Source of the DNA: Bacteroidales bacterium | GTDB lineage: Bacteria; Bacteroidota; Bacteroidia; Bacteroidales; UBA10428 | Assembly: GCA_016926235.1 (NCBI GenBank) | Contig: JAFGOZ010000472.1 | Location: forward strand, 1 to 5,111 | Reading direction: 5' to 3' | DNA length: 5,111 nucleotides | Shown here: positions 1 to 5,111 of the stretch, in pieces | Layout of the letters: the number at the start of each line of letters is the position of its first letter | Position numbering within the stretch: the stretch's first letter is position 1 | Made by a program: the position numbers and the translations under genes | Notes under the pieces: model-generated | Databases searched by the model: none | Seen by the model: only the letters and a program-made list of their open reading frames with translations | What the model was told of the DNA's origin: nothing

Positions 1-74
1 AACTCTTTGAAAGGACTGAGAAAGTAGAGGATATGATTGATTATGGTCAAGCTCAATTATGTTTTAATTTTTAG
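1..74 (+). CDS. C-terminal end of an unidentified protein (partial)
   Basis: The frame that begins at base 3 is open from the window edge and ends with TAG at 72-74. It gives a 23-residue tail, LFERTEKVEDMIDYGQAQLC followed by FNF. The stop codon shares its last G with the GTG start of the next gene, an overlap typical of two genes read from one mRNA with coupled translation. That overlap is the main reason to believe this short piece is a true gene end. The tail is too short to assign a family; its first part is charged and could be helical. The 5' part of the gene lies outside the window. Confidence 0.5.
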   Translation, partial: LFERTEKVEDMIDYGQAQLCFNF

Positions 75-649
75 TGGACACTAATGAAGCAATATATCTA
101 ACTGAAGAACTTCGAAGGGAAGCAATTAAATCAAGAAATAAACATCTGAAAAGAATATTTGAGTATAAGTCAAAACAAAAAAATGATTGGCTAATAGATG
201 TAGATTACAACATGGGTGACCCATTAATTCTTGTGGCTGTGTATTTCTTATATGAGGGTAGGTTAAATGCAGTTTTAGTGCTATCCGACAAGAATACCTT
301 GGTTCATTATTCATCACATTTCCTTGAGAGGTATAATGAAAGGTTTCTGAAACAGGATAATATTTCCAAATTAGATTTGCTGAAACGATTTCTGCCTCAA
401 AATAATGTGACAACATTTGATATAACTACTTATTCAAGTGGACACAAGGATACGGTCTTTGCAAGATTTAAGGATGGCATTGGGTTAGGTTTTTTTGAGC
501 AACTGCGAAATAATAAAATGGTGTTTCTTAAAACCTATATTTCACCTGAAATGATTAAAAAATATCAGAAAAAGGGTTACGAATCAATCACAGATGCTTT
601 TACAGAGCATTGGGATGAATTCTTAAAAATTAAAGGCAAAGATGCTTAA
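74..649 (+). CDS. Uncharacterised 191-residue protein
   Basis: I do not recognise a named family. The start is GTG at 74, overlapping the upstream stop by one base. The next in-frame Met is residue 47, which would cut into apparently structured sequence, so the GTG is preferred. No clear Shine-Dalgarno sequence is present, which fits translational coupling and Bacteroidota habits. There is no signal peptide and no convincing membrane helix. Residues 1-40 are charged and probably helical. Residues 50-70 (LILVAVYFLYEGRLNAVLVL) look like two beta strands. Next comes a His/Arg-rich helix, HYSSHFLERYNERF (78-91), then strand-like segments ending in FLKTYIS (151-157), then a basic helix. The order 'His...ER..ER helix, then strands, then a Thr in a late strand' is reminiscent of small RelE/barnase-like (BECR-fold) nucleases, but this is only a resemblance in layout and no catalytic set can be assigned. 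It is probably cytoplasmic and forms an operon with the gene before it. Confidence 0.8.
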   Translation: MDTNEAIYLTEELRREAIKSRNKHLKRIFEYKSKQKNDWLIDVDYNMGDPLILVAVYFLYEGRLNAVLVLSDKNTLVHYSSHFLERYNERFLKQDNISKLDLLKRFLPQNNVTTFDITTYSSGHKDTVFARFKDGIGLGFFEQLRNNKMVFLKTYISPEMIKKYQKKGYESITDAFTEHWDEFLKIKGKDA

Positions 650-665
650 TATTAATTAATTGATA

Positions 666-737
666 TGGGTTGTCATAATTTATAAAGCATACAGATTCTC
701 CATTTGCCCTGAATTAAATTATAATGACTACTACCCA
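666..737. terminator. Imperfect inverted repeat between convergent genes
   Basis: The arm TGGGTTGTCATAATTT (666-681) is nearly the reverse complement of 716-737 (AAATTATAATGAC...ACCCA), with two short bulges on the right arm. It lies exactly between the stop at 649 and the stop of the minus-strand gene at 731-733, overlapping the latter. The position suggests a shared terminator. However, the stem is AT-rich, has bulges, spans a loop of about 34 bases and lacks a clean T-run, so this is a weak call. Confidence 0.25.
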
Positions 738-1399
738 AATAGTTTTTTGAAGAATCCCCTTTTAGATTTCAAAGCATTTGTATCAAACTTAATAGCGCAA
801 TCATATGTTTTAGGATTAAGTGTTCTATATCGAATGTTAACTCGTTCAAAAGCCTCATTTCGCTTCTTTGCAATGAAGGCAATAAAAGCATAAAGTTCAT
901 CCGTTGTACTTCCTACAAGAGTCCCTGAAAAAAATCCATTATCGTCTAATTTCCCTTTCATTTTGACTTTAGTATATGCATGATTATTTATCATGTTTTC
1001 CAACTTCTGAATCTCTTCATTTTTATATCTAAGTAAAAATTTAATAGTCTGATATTTCTTGTCTTCTTTTGTAATTAAGCCAAAGGGTTTTACATGAGTA
1101 TTAACCATCTTTCTCAAAGCATCCTCAAATACAGATACTTTCACTCCCGCATTGTTAATTCTACTTAAAATATTTTCACTATCATCAATCTCCACAGCAA
1201 TTGTGCAGAGATAGTAATTATCATTCAGGACATCCTCGAGTTCTAAGTCCATTTCCTTTAATAATGATGGAAGTTGAATTTTCATTGCTATATCCGTATT
1301 ATAGCCATCAATATTGCTATATTGGAAAATACAATCAACTCCAAATTCTGTACTTAGATTATGAGCAATCTGGGATAAAAATTCTTCAAGTGAATTCAT
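731..1399 (-). CDS. Uncharacterised soluble 222-residue protein
   Basis: I do not recognise a family. The start is ATG at 1397-1399, preceded by a run of A/T bases without a Shine-Dalgarno sequence, normal for Bacteroidota. There is no signal peptide or membrane segment. Residues 1-20 form an amphipathic helix (MNSLEEFLSQIAHNLSTEFG), followed by strand-like and acidic helical segments. A charged helix lies around 111-138. A second alpha/beta stretch (145-205) includes the helix DELYAFIAFIAKKRNEAFER (167-186). The C-terminus is a basic, aromatic tail, KSKRGFFKKLFG (211-222), a type of ending often seen on small Bacteroidota proteins and possibly a peripheral membrane or protein-docking peptide (inference). 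The acidic body and basic tail suggest a cytoplasmic protein. It converges with the 74-649 gene and has no obvious operon partner. No convincing promoter was found upstream. Confidence 0.8.
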   Translation of the reverse strand: MNSLEEFLSQIAHNLSTEFGVDCIFQYSNIDGYNTDIAMKIQLPSLLKEMDLELEDVLNDNYYLCTIAVEIDDSENILSRINNAGVKVSVFEDALRKMVNTHVKPFGLITKEDKKYQTIKFLLRYKNEEIQKLENMINNHAYTKVKMKGKLDDNGFFSGTLVGSTTDELYAFIAFIAKKRNEAFERVNIRYRTLNPKTYDCAIKFDTNALKSKRGFFKKLFG

Positions 1400-1504
1400 C
1401 GATTTTAATTTATTTATTTTGATAGTAGCAAAACCATGGCTAACGCACCATTATGGATAGATTATTGGTTTCTATCGCCTTTATCAAATGTACTAAATTA
1501 TATA
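1400..1504. other. Upstream region of the 222-residue gene, no gene
   Basis: This stretch is AT-rich and no ORF or RNA gene is supported. A TTTG (minus strand, 1488-1485) is followed 20 bases later by TAATCTAT. That is the right spacing for a Bacteroidota promoter (TTTG / TAnnTTTG), but the second box matches poorly, so no promoter is called. The ten-base string TATCGCCTTT (1473-1482) recurs at 4079-4088 in a hairpin arm; a ten-base match alone is expected by chance in 5 kb. Confidence 0.3.
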
Positions 1505-1774
1505 TTAATTCATTGAGATTGTGATGGTAACACTTTCAATAATCAGAAGAGCAAGATAAAAGTTCACAAAAAAATAATCAGGAGACAAATAATTGATTGT
1601 TTCTTGAATTTCGAGATTATTGAAGAATTCCAAGTACCCTATAATTAAAATCAGCAAAAATTGATACTTATAAAGAGGCAGCACTCTTTTCCTCGCTGCA
1701 TTCCACCCCATGAAATGAATTACAAGGACTGACTCAATAGTGAACGCCCAATTGATAAAAAAAAGAGACGGCAC
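1505..1774 (-). CDS. Doubtful 89-residue hydrophobic ORF
   Basis: The open frame would start with GTG at 1774, inside the stem of the lipoprotein gene's terminator. It then runs through the repeat copy at 1672-1753 before reaching non-repeat DNA. An internal ATG (residue 22, MGWNAARKRVLPLYKYQFLL) would give 68 residues. The part beyond the repeat is rich in Ile, Leu, Phe and Tyr, with two possible membrane stretches (about 39-50 and 68-85). I do not recognise it. AT-rich spurious frames often look hydrophobic, the start region is made of non-coding repeat, and no promoter or ribosome-binding site is visible. It is most likely not a gene, but it is the only candidate between 1400 and 1818. Confidence 0.15.
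   Translation of the reverse strand: MPSLFFINWAFTIESVLVIHFMGWNAARKRVLPLYKYQFLLILIIGYLEFFNNLEIQETINYLSPDYFFVNFYLALLIIESVTITISMN
1672..1753 (-). repeat. Degenerate copy of a palindromic intergenic repeat
   Basis: Bases 1672-1702 match 3922-3952 at 27 of 31 positions in the same orientation, including an identical CTCGCTGCATT at the end. Two further blocks are colinear in both copies: TACAAGGA (1721-1728 and 3962-3969) and ATAGTG (1737-1742 and 3980-3985), with a small insertion and deletion between. In this copy the second stem arm (about 1738-1753) has decayed and no longer pairs well with 1673-1685. It lies just downstream of the terminator of the lipoprotein gene, while the better copy lies upstream of that gene. 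Confidence 0.65.
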
Positions 1775-1796
1775 AATTTCAAAATGTGCCGCCCTT
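1757..1796 (-). terminator. Rho-independent terminator of the lipoprotein gene
   Basis: Read on the minus strand, AAGGGCGGCACA (1796-1785), a nine-base loop and TGTGCCGTCTCTT (1775-1763) form a GC-rich hairpin. The core of seven Watson-Crick pairs (1769-1775 with 1785-1791) extends through a G·U and further pairs. A run of eight T follows (1764-1757). It begins about 20 bases past the lipoprotein stop codon, the expected place. The stem arms closely resemble those of the palindrome at 3923-3994, so the terminator seems to belong to the same sequence family. Confidence 0.8.
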
Positions 1797-1818
1797 CAAT
1801 ATATTCTACTTTTATTAT

Positions 1819-3735
1819 TTACCAACCATTTTCATGATACAATGATTGAATCTCTGCACCAGTCAACGCTCTTTTATATAATCTTACATCATCTAAGATT
1901 CCTTTGTAATAACCATGGTGTGGTGTGCCGAATAAATAATACACTCCAAAAGCAAGGTAGCATCCCTGTGCTGCCCATATATTACCTTCAGCAAAGGTTT
2001 CATTTTTAAGTTCTCCATTAAGATATATTTGAAGAGTTTTACTCGCACCATCATATCTTAAAATAACATGATTCCACTGTGTCTGGATGAAATCACAAGA
2101 GACCCCAAATTCTGAAGGAGCAGAACCATCAAAATCACTATTGGTAGTAACTCCAACCCCTACGGAGTTTTTGCTTACTGAGGTTTGTATTCTGCCTTGG
2201 TTGCCAGTATGTATAGGTAATCCATAATCATCATCTACTCCCCTTTTGAGCCAAAATGACAAGGTCGCAGCCGTTTCATTATCAACGAGACTTGAAGGAG
2301 CAATTGCAATGTAATCGTCAACACCATCAAAAGAATATGCACAATTTGCATTCCCATACTTATCTGATGTAAGAGTTGCTCCGTTAACAGTACCGTTATG
2401 ATTGTTGCCACTGGCATCATTAGCATTTCCTGTAAATGACCAGTACCCTACTAACCCACTTGTTGGCGGTGGTGAATATAGTGTTGTAAATGACTTATCA
2501 TCGCCATATGTCGTTCCGACAGAATTTACTGCCTTAACTCTGAAATGATATGTTGTACCTGCTGTTAATCCCGTAATGTTTGCACTCACATTAGTATTTG
2601 AAGTACCTGTAACAGGACTTGGAGTTGCTGTGACCGTCTGTCCATAACTTGTGGTTGTGCCATATTCAAAAGTTATAGCCGTTGAGGCATTATTTGCATT
2701 CACAGAAGCATTCAACGTAGCACCTGTTGCAGTTTTATTGGTTGCGTCAAGTGTTGTAGCCGATGGTGGTAACCCAGTAGTAGTAAATGTCATATCGCTT
2801 CCATATGTCGTGCCAACTGAATTTACTGCTTTAACTCTGAAATGATATGTTGTACCTACTGTTAATCCTGTAATGCTTGCACTTACGTTATTTGCTGTAG
2901 TACCTGTAACAGGACTTTGAGTTGCTGTGACCGTCTGTCCATAACTTGTTGTAATGCCATATTCAAATGTTACTACTGTAGATGTATTATTTGCATTCAC
3001 AGAACCATTCAACGTTGCACCTATTGCTGTTCTATTTGTTGCATCCATTGTTGTTGCGGTTGGTGCTTGACCCAAGGTGGTAAAAGTCTTATCCTCACTG
3101 TAAGTCGTACCAAGAGAATTTACGGTTTTAATCCTATAATGGTAAGTCGTTGCTGGCAACAGACCTGTTATCTGGGCACTTACGTTAACCATAGCATTTC
3201 CTGTTACTGGACTTTCGGAGGCTATGGCAGTACTTCCATAACTCGTTGTTAAGCCGTATTCAAAAGTAACTGTTGTCGATAAGTCATTGGGATTAACTGT
3301 TCCATTCAAAGTAGCACCAGTTGCTGTTATGTTTGTTGGTGTCTGAGCCAGACCTGAAGGTGCTTGCCCCAATGTCAAAAATGTCATATTAGCACCATAA
3401 GAAGTCCCAACTTCATTTGTTGCATATGCTCTTGCATGATAAGTCGTACCTGCATCCAATCCTGTAAGATTACTTACGAATTGCCCAGTACTATTACCTT
3501 CAGTTGTCTTTAAACCCTCTATCGTGGGATTTTCAGTTTTACCCCAGCAAACCCCATTAGCAGTTATAGTTGCTCCACCATCATCGGAAATTACACCACC
3601 ACTTGTTGCTGTTGTGGTTGTAATATTGATAACGGGGGTTGTAGACAAAGAAGGTTTAGTTGCAGGTTCTTCTTTTTTACAAGCCGTCACAAGGATTAAT
3701 ACAATTACTGGAAATACGAAATATGACTTTTTCAT
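1819..3735 (-). CDS. Surface lipoprotein with FN3-like repeats and a LamG domain
   Basis: This 638-residue exported lipoprotein probably acts in adhesion or carbohydrate binding at the cell surface. The signal peptide MKKSYFVFPVIVLILVTAC ends in a lipobox (VTAC) with the lipidated Cys at 19. The following KKEE resembles the Bacteroidota lipoprotein export signal, so surface exposure is likely (inference). Residues 32-122 are an FN3-like domain of the 'NGVCWGKTENPT' type. Residues 134-419 are three FN3-like units with a 99-residue period, each with FEYGxTTSYG and a TTYHxRxKxVNSxGTTY strand. Residues 427-638 are a LamG-like jelly-roll, opening with GLVGYWSFTGNANDASGNNH and closing with the hallmark ILDDVRLYKRALTGAEIQSLY. 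No catalytic domain and no type IX sorting domain are present. The gene appears to be transcribed alone: it has its own terminator, and the adjacent regions carry no convincing minus-strand gene. The start ATG is fixed by the signal peptide. A small inverted repeat (3737-3742 with 3748-3753) sits just before it. The ligand is unknown. Confidence 0.93.
   Translation of the reverse strand: MKKSYFVFPVIVLILVTACKKEEPATKPSLSTTPVINITTTTATSGGVISDDGGATITANGVCWGKTENPTIEGLKTTEGNSTGQFVSNLTGLDAGTTYHARAYATNEVGTSYGANMTFLTLGQAPSGLAQTPTNITATGATLNGTVNPNDLSTTVTFEYGLTTSYGSTAIASESPVTGNAMVNVSAQITGLLPATTYHYRIKTVNSLGTTYSEDKTFTTLGQAPTATTMDATNRTAIGATLNGSVNANNTSTVVTFEYGITTSYGQTVTATQSPVTGTTANNVSASITGLTVGTTYHFRVKAVNSVGTTYGSDMTFTTTGLPPSATTLDATNKTATGATLNASVNANNASTAITFEYGTTTSYGQTVTATPSPVTGTSNTNVSANITGLTAGTTYHFRVKAVNSVGTTYGDDKSFTTLYSPPPTSGLVGYWSFTGNANDASGNNHNGTVNGATLTSDKYGNANCAYSFDGVDDYIAIAPSSLVDNETAATLSFWLKRGVDDDYGLPIHTGNQGRIQTSVSKNSVGVGVTTNSDFDGSAPSEFGVSCDFIQTQWNHVILRYDGASKTLQIYLNGELKNETFAEGNIWAAQGCYLAFGVYYLFGTPHHGYYKGILDDVRLYKRALTGAEIQSLYHENGW
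2479..3336 (-). repeat. Three tandem 297-bp units encoding FN3-like domains
   Basis: The anchor TN(I/R/K)TAxGATLN begins at residues 134, 233 and 332, an exact 99-codon spacing. The units are 3336-3040, 3039-2743 and 2742-2479 (the last is shorter where the LamG linker starts). Units 2 and 3 are the closest: long DNA stretches are nearly identical, for example around 2522-2590 against 2819-2887, and about four fifths of residues match. Unit 1 is more diverged. The pattern indicates duplication by unequal recombination, with the pair nearest the LamG domain being the most recent. The copy number may vary between strains. Confidence 0.9.
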
Positions 3736-3832
3736 GACTAAATTTATTTTAGTTATTAGTGCTGAAAACGAACCAATATTTATGATAGGAAATGTCTTTA
3801 CCGAATAATAAGGACTTTAATGTATTAATAAC

Positions 3833-3860
3833 CAGAGATAAAATGATATATCAATACAAA
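3833..3860 (-). promoter_or_regulatory. Possible promoter of the lipoprotein gene
   Basis: On the minus strand TTTG (3860-3857) is followed after 16 bases by TATCTCTG (3840-3833), which matches TAnnTTTG, the Bacteroidota -7 box, at all but one fixed position. The spacing is shorter than the usual 19-21 bases. Transcription would begin about 90 bases before the ATG. The call is weak, because AT-rich DNA often gives such matches. Confidence 0.25.
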
Positions 3861-3921
3861 TAACTAAATGTGCTTAGAGTTTATTGTACGTTTCATCAAA
3901 AATGTTTAGATAAATAGAAAA

Positions 3922-3994
3922 AAAGAGGCGGCACTCATTGTCTCGCTGCATTTCCTCGTGCTACAAGGAAGTAAATAAGATAGTGCCGCCTCTT
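3922..3994. repeat. Palindromic repeat with 13-bp perfect inverted arms
   Basis: AAGAGGCGGCACT (3923-3935) and AGTGCCGCCTCTT (3982-3994) are perfect reverse complements separated by 46 bases. The interior holds a further short inverted pair, TTCCT (3952-3956) with AGGAA (3966-3970). The minus strand runs from the stem directly into seven T (3922-3916), so it could end a minus-strand transcript. Bases 3922-3952 and two inner blocks match the degenerate copy at 1672-1753. No ORF is carried. It could be a REP- or MITE-like element, a repeated terminator or part of a small RNA. Confidence 0.75.
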
Positions 3995-3995
3995 A

Positions 3996-4020
3996 TGTAT
4001 AGGTCTCCCTGACCTGTATA
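3996..4020. other. Compact hairpin between two larger palindromes
   Basis: Ten consecutive pairs can form between 3996-4005 (TGTATAGGTC preceded by its neighbours) and 4011-4020 (GACCTGTATA), counting two G·U pairs in plus-strand RNA, around the loop TCCCT. It starts two bases after the 3923-3994 palindrome and stops five bases before the next one. The three therefore form one continuous structured block. It has no T-run and no known family resemblance. Confidence 0.5.
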
Positions 4021-4024
4021 AGAA

Positions 4025-4088
4025 AAAGGCGACACCTAATCAATGTTCAATTCGCTGTCTGATAAGAAGGAGTCAAGGTATCGCCTTT
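4025..4088 (-). repeat. Third palindrome, terminator-like on the minus strand
   Basis: AAAGGCGACACC (4025-4036) pairs with GGTATCGCCTTT (4077-4088) at 11 of 12 positions. In minus-strand RNA the exception becomes a G·U pair, so that strand folds better. The minus strand leaves the stem through five T (4027-4023). The 40-base interior shows no strong further pairing. The arms differ in sequence from the 3923-3994 palindrome but have the same layout. No minus-strand gene is present to the right that would need such a terminator. The remaining bases up to 4234 hold no supported feature. Confidence 0.5.
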
Positions 4089-4234
4089 CAAAATGTCAAA
4101 TATCGCTGTGTATTAGCAGTTCCCGATGTGAAACCTTGTTAAATAGAAAAAGCACTTAGAAACTGCGAAACACTACTACTAATTTACACCATATTTGAAT
4201 TATCGTCACGATTTTTATAAAAAATCATCCCATC

Positions 4235-5111
4235 ATGGAAAAAATAACATTCACACGGCAAGAATTGTACGATTTGGTCTGGGCAATGCCAATTACAAGA
4301 CTTTCAATGAAATATGGTATTTCATTTCACAAACTAAGAAGTACCTGCAAAAAAATGGATATTCCAGTCCCAGATTATGGTCATTGGATGAGAGTTCAAC
4401 ATAAAAAGCCAGTGGATATTAAACAATTATCGAATGAGTATAAAGGAGATACTGAAGTGACCTACGAACTTGGTGAGGTTGTTCCCGAAGGTAAAGGTGA
4501 AGTCTTAGGGGTACGAACCAGATTAATCAAAGAAATAAATACAAATCATAGTTTACCAATTAAAGTATCTTCCAGACTTAGAAATCCTGATAAACTGATA
4601 ATTGATGTCAAAGATGATTTGGAATCAAAGGCAAATCGTTATAGAAATTATAACGACTTAATAAATTCTTCAGGCGGTTTGCTTGATATCACAGTTGCTC
4701 CCAAAAATGTTCCAAGGGCATTAAGATTTATGGATGCCCTGATAAAACTATTACACGAAAGAGGGCATGATGTAAAGATAACTGGCAGAGGAACATGTGC
4801 AATCGTATTCGATGAGGACATTAATATATGCTTACAGGAAAAACTTCGTATTGAGGAAAGCAAGAATAGTTATGGTTGGAATAGCAGGAATTACTTCCCT
4901 TCAGATGTTTTAACATTCCGAATGTGGAAAAATTACAGGCATCGTCAAAAAGTATGGGGAACTGGAAAACATAACATTGAAGAGTTATTGCCCGATATTC
5001 TGGCAAGTCTTGAAATATTAGCGAAAAAGGAAATTCAAGAAAGAATTGAAAGAGAAAAACGTTGGAAAGAACAAGAGGAAAGAGAAAAGATTGAAGAAGA
5101 AAAGAGGGAGC
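4235..5111 (+). CDS. Uncharacterised protein with N-terminal HTH-like segment (partial)
   Basis: The first 292 codons are present and the gene runs off the window. The ATG at 4235 is the only start candidate after an in-frame TGA at 4196-4198. The N-terminus, FTRQELYDLVWAMPITRLSM and onward to DIPVPDYGHW (residues 6-51), is the signature of a widespread uncharacterised bacterial family: 'ELYxxVWxxPxxxLxxxYGxS', then 'CxxxxIPxPxxGxW'. It looks like a helix-turn-helix that could bind DNA (inference). A middle alpha/beta region carries GGLLDITVAPKNVPRALRFM (147-166), followed by LxxRGHDV, also typical of the family. After KVWGTGKHNIEELLPDILAS (239-258) comes a long Glu/Lys/Arg-rich coiled coil. 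From memory, members are roughly 350-420 residues, so perhaps a quarter is missing. They are usually found in accessory regions and no function is established. A CATATTTG at 4190-4197 resembles a -7 promoter box but has no -33 partner. Confidence 0.88.
   Translation, partial: MEKITFTRQELYDLVWAMPITRLSMKYGISFHKLRSTCKKMDIPVPDYGHWMRVQHKKPVDIKQLSNEYKGDTEVTYELGEVVPEGKGEVLGVRTRLIKEINTNHSLPIKVSSRLRNPDKLIIDVKDDLESKANRYRNYNDLINSSGGLLDITVAPKNVPRALRFMDALIKLLHERGHDVKITGRGTCAIVFDEDINICLQEKLRIEESKNSYGWNSRNYFPSDVLTFRMWKNYRHRQKVWGTGKHNIEELLPDILASLEILAKKEIQERIEREKRWKEQEEREKIEEEKRE

Noticed and set aside
126..416. Minus-strand frame of 96 residues
   Set aside because: It is antisense to the 74-649 gene, has no start context and no recognisable protein features.
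1438..1481. GGCTAACGCACC and GGTTTCTATCGCC as a possible integron attC site
   Set aside because: The core sites do not fit RYYYAAC/GTTRRRY as a pair, the arms pair poorly and no integrase is visible. The palindromes at 3922-4088 also lack these cores.
2651..3252. Plus-strand frames inside the lipoprotein gene (2651-2845, 2917-3252)
   Set aside because: They are antisense shadows of the FN3-like repeats and have low-complexity Cys- or Val-rich translations.
2479..3336. Regular repeats considered as a CRISPR array
   Set aside because: The units are 297 bp, in frame and protein-coding, with no short repeat-spacer pattern.
4116..4166. GCAGTT/AACTGC inverted pair before the last gene
   Set aside because: A six-base match separated by 39 bases is easily a chance event.
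4195..4404. Plus-strand frame from a TTG, 69 residues
   Set aside because: It overlaps the 4235 gene in another frame; the family signature ELYDLVW...IPVPDYGHW lies in the 4235 frame, so this is a shadow.

Overview
The window looks like accessory DNA from a member of the Bacteroidota. It is AT-rich. Ribosome-binding sites are poor or absent. The one clearly recognisable product is a lipoprotein with a Cys-Lys-Lys-Glu-Glu start, FN3-like domains of the 'VCWG...NPT' type and a C-terminal LamG jelly-roll, an architecture very common in that phylum. No ribosomal, tRNA, transposase, integrase or CRISPR sequence is visible, so placement below phylum is not possible.

Layout. The last 23 codons of an unidentified plus-strand gene (1-74) overlap by one base the GTG start of a 191-residue unknown protein (74-649). 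This faces a minus-strand gene for a 222-residue unknown soluble protein (731-1399), with an imperfect inverted repeat at the convergence point. A gene-poor stretch follows (1400-1818). It holds a doubtful small hydrophobic ORF, a degenerate copy of a short palindromic repeat and a strong minus-strand terminator. The terminator serves the main gene of the window, a 638-residue surface lipoprotein on the minus strand (1819-3735), whose three central FN3-like units are exact 99-residue tandem repeats. Upstream of it, 3736-4234 carries no gene but has three consecutive hairpins (3923-3994, 3996-4020, 4025-4088). The first is a better-preserved copy of the repeat found downstream of the lipoprotein gene. 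The window ends in the first 292 codons of a plus-strand gene (4235 onward). It belongs to a widespread uncharacterised family recognisable by an N-terminal helix-turn-helix-like 'ELYxLVW...P' segment and a charged C-terminal coiled coil.

How the genes relate. Only the first two genes look co-transcribed. The others alternate in direction and share no obvious pathway. The main structural point is that the lipoprotein gene is bracketed by two direct copies of a short palindromic repeat, and its terminator uses nearly the same stem sequence. This gives a cassette-like appearance. Whether that reflects mobility, or simply a repeated terminator or REP-like family, cannot be decided from this window.
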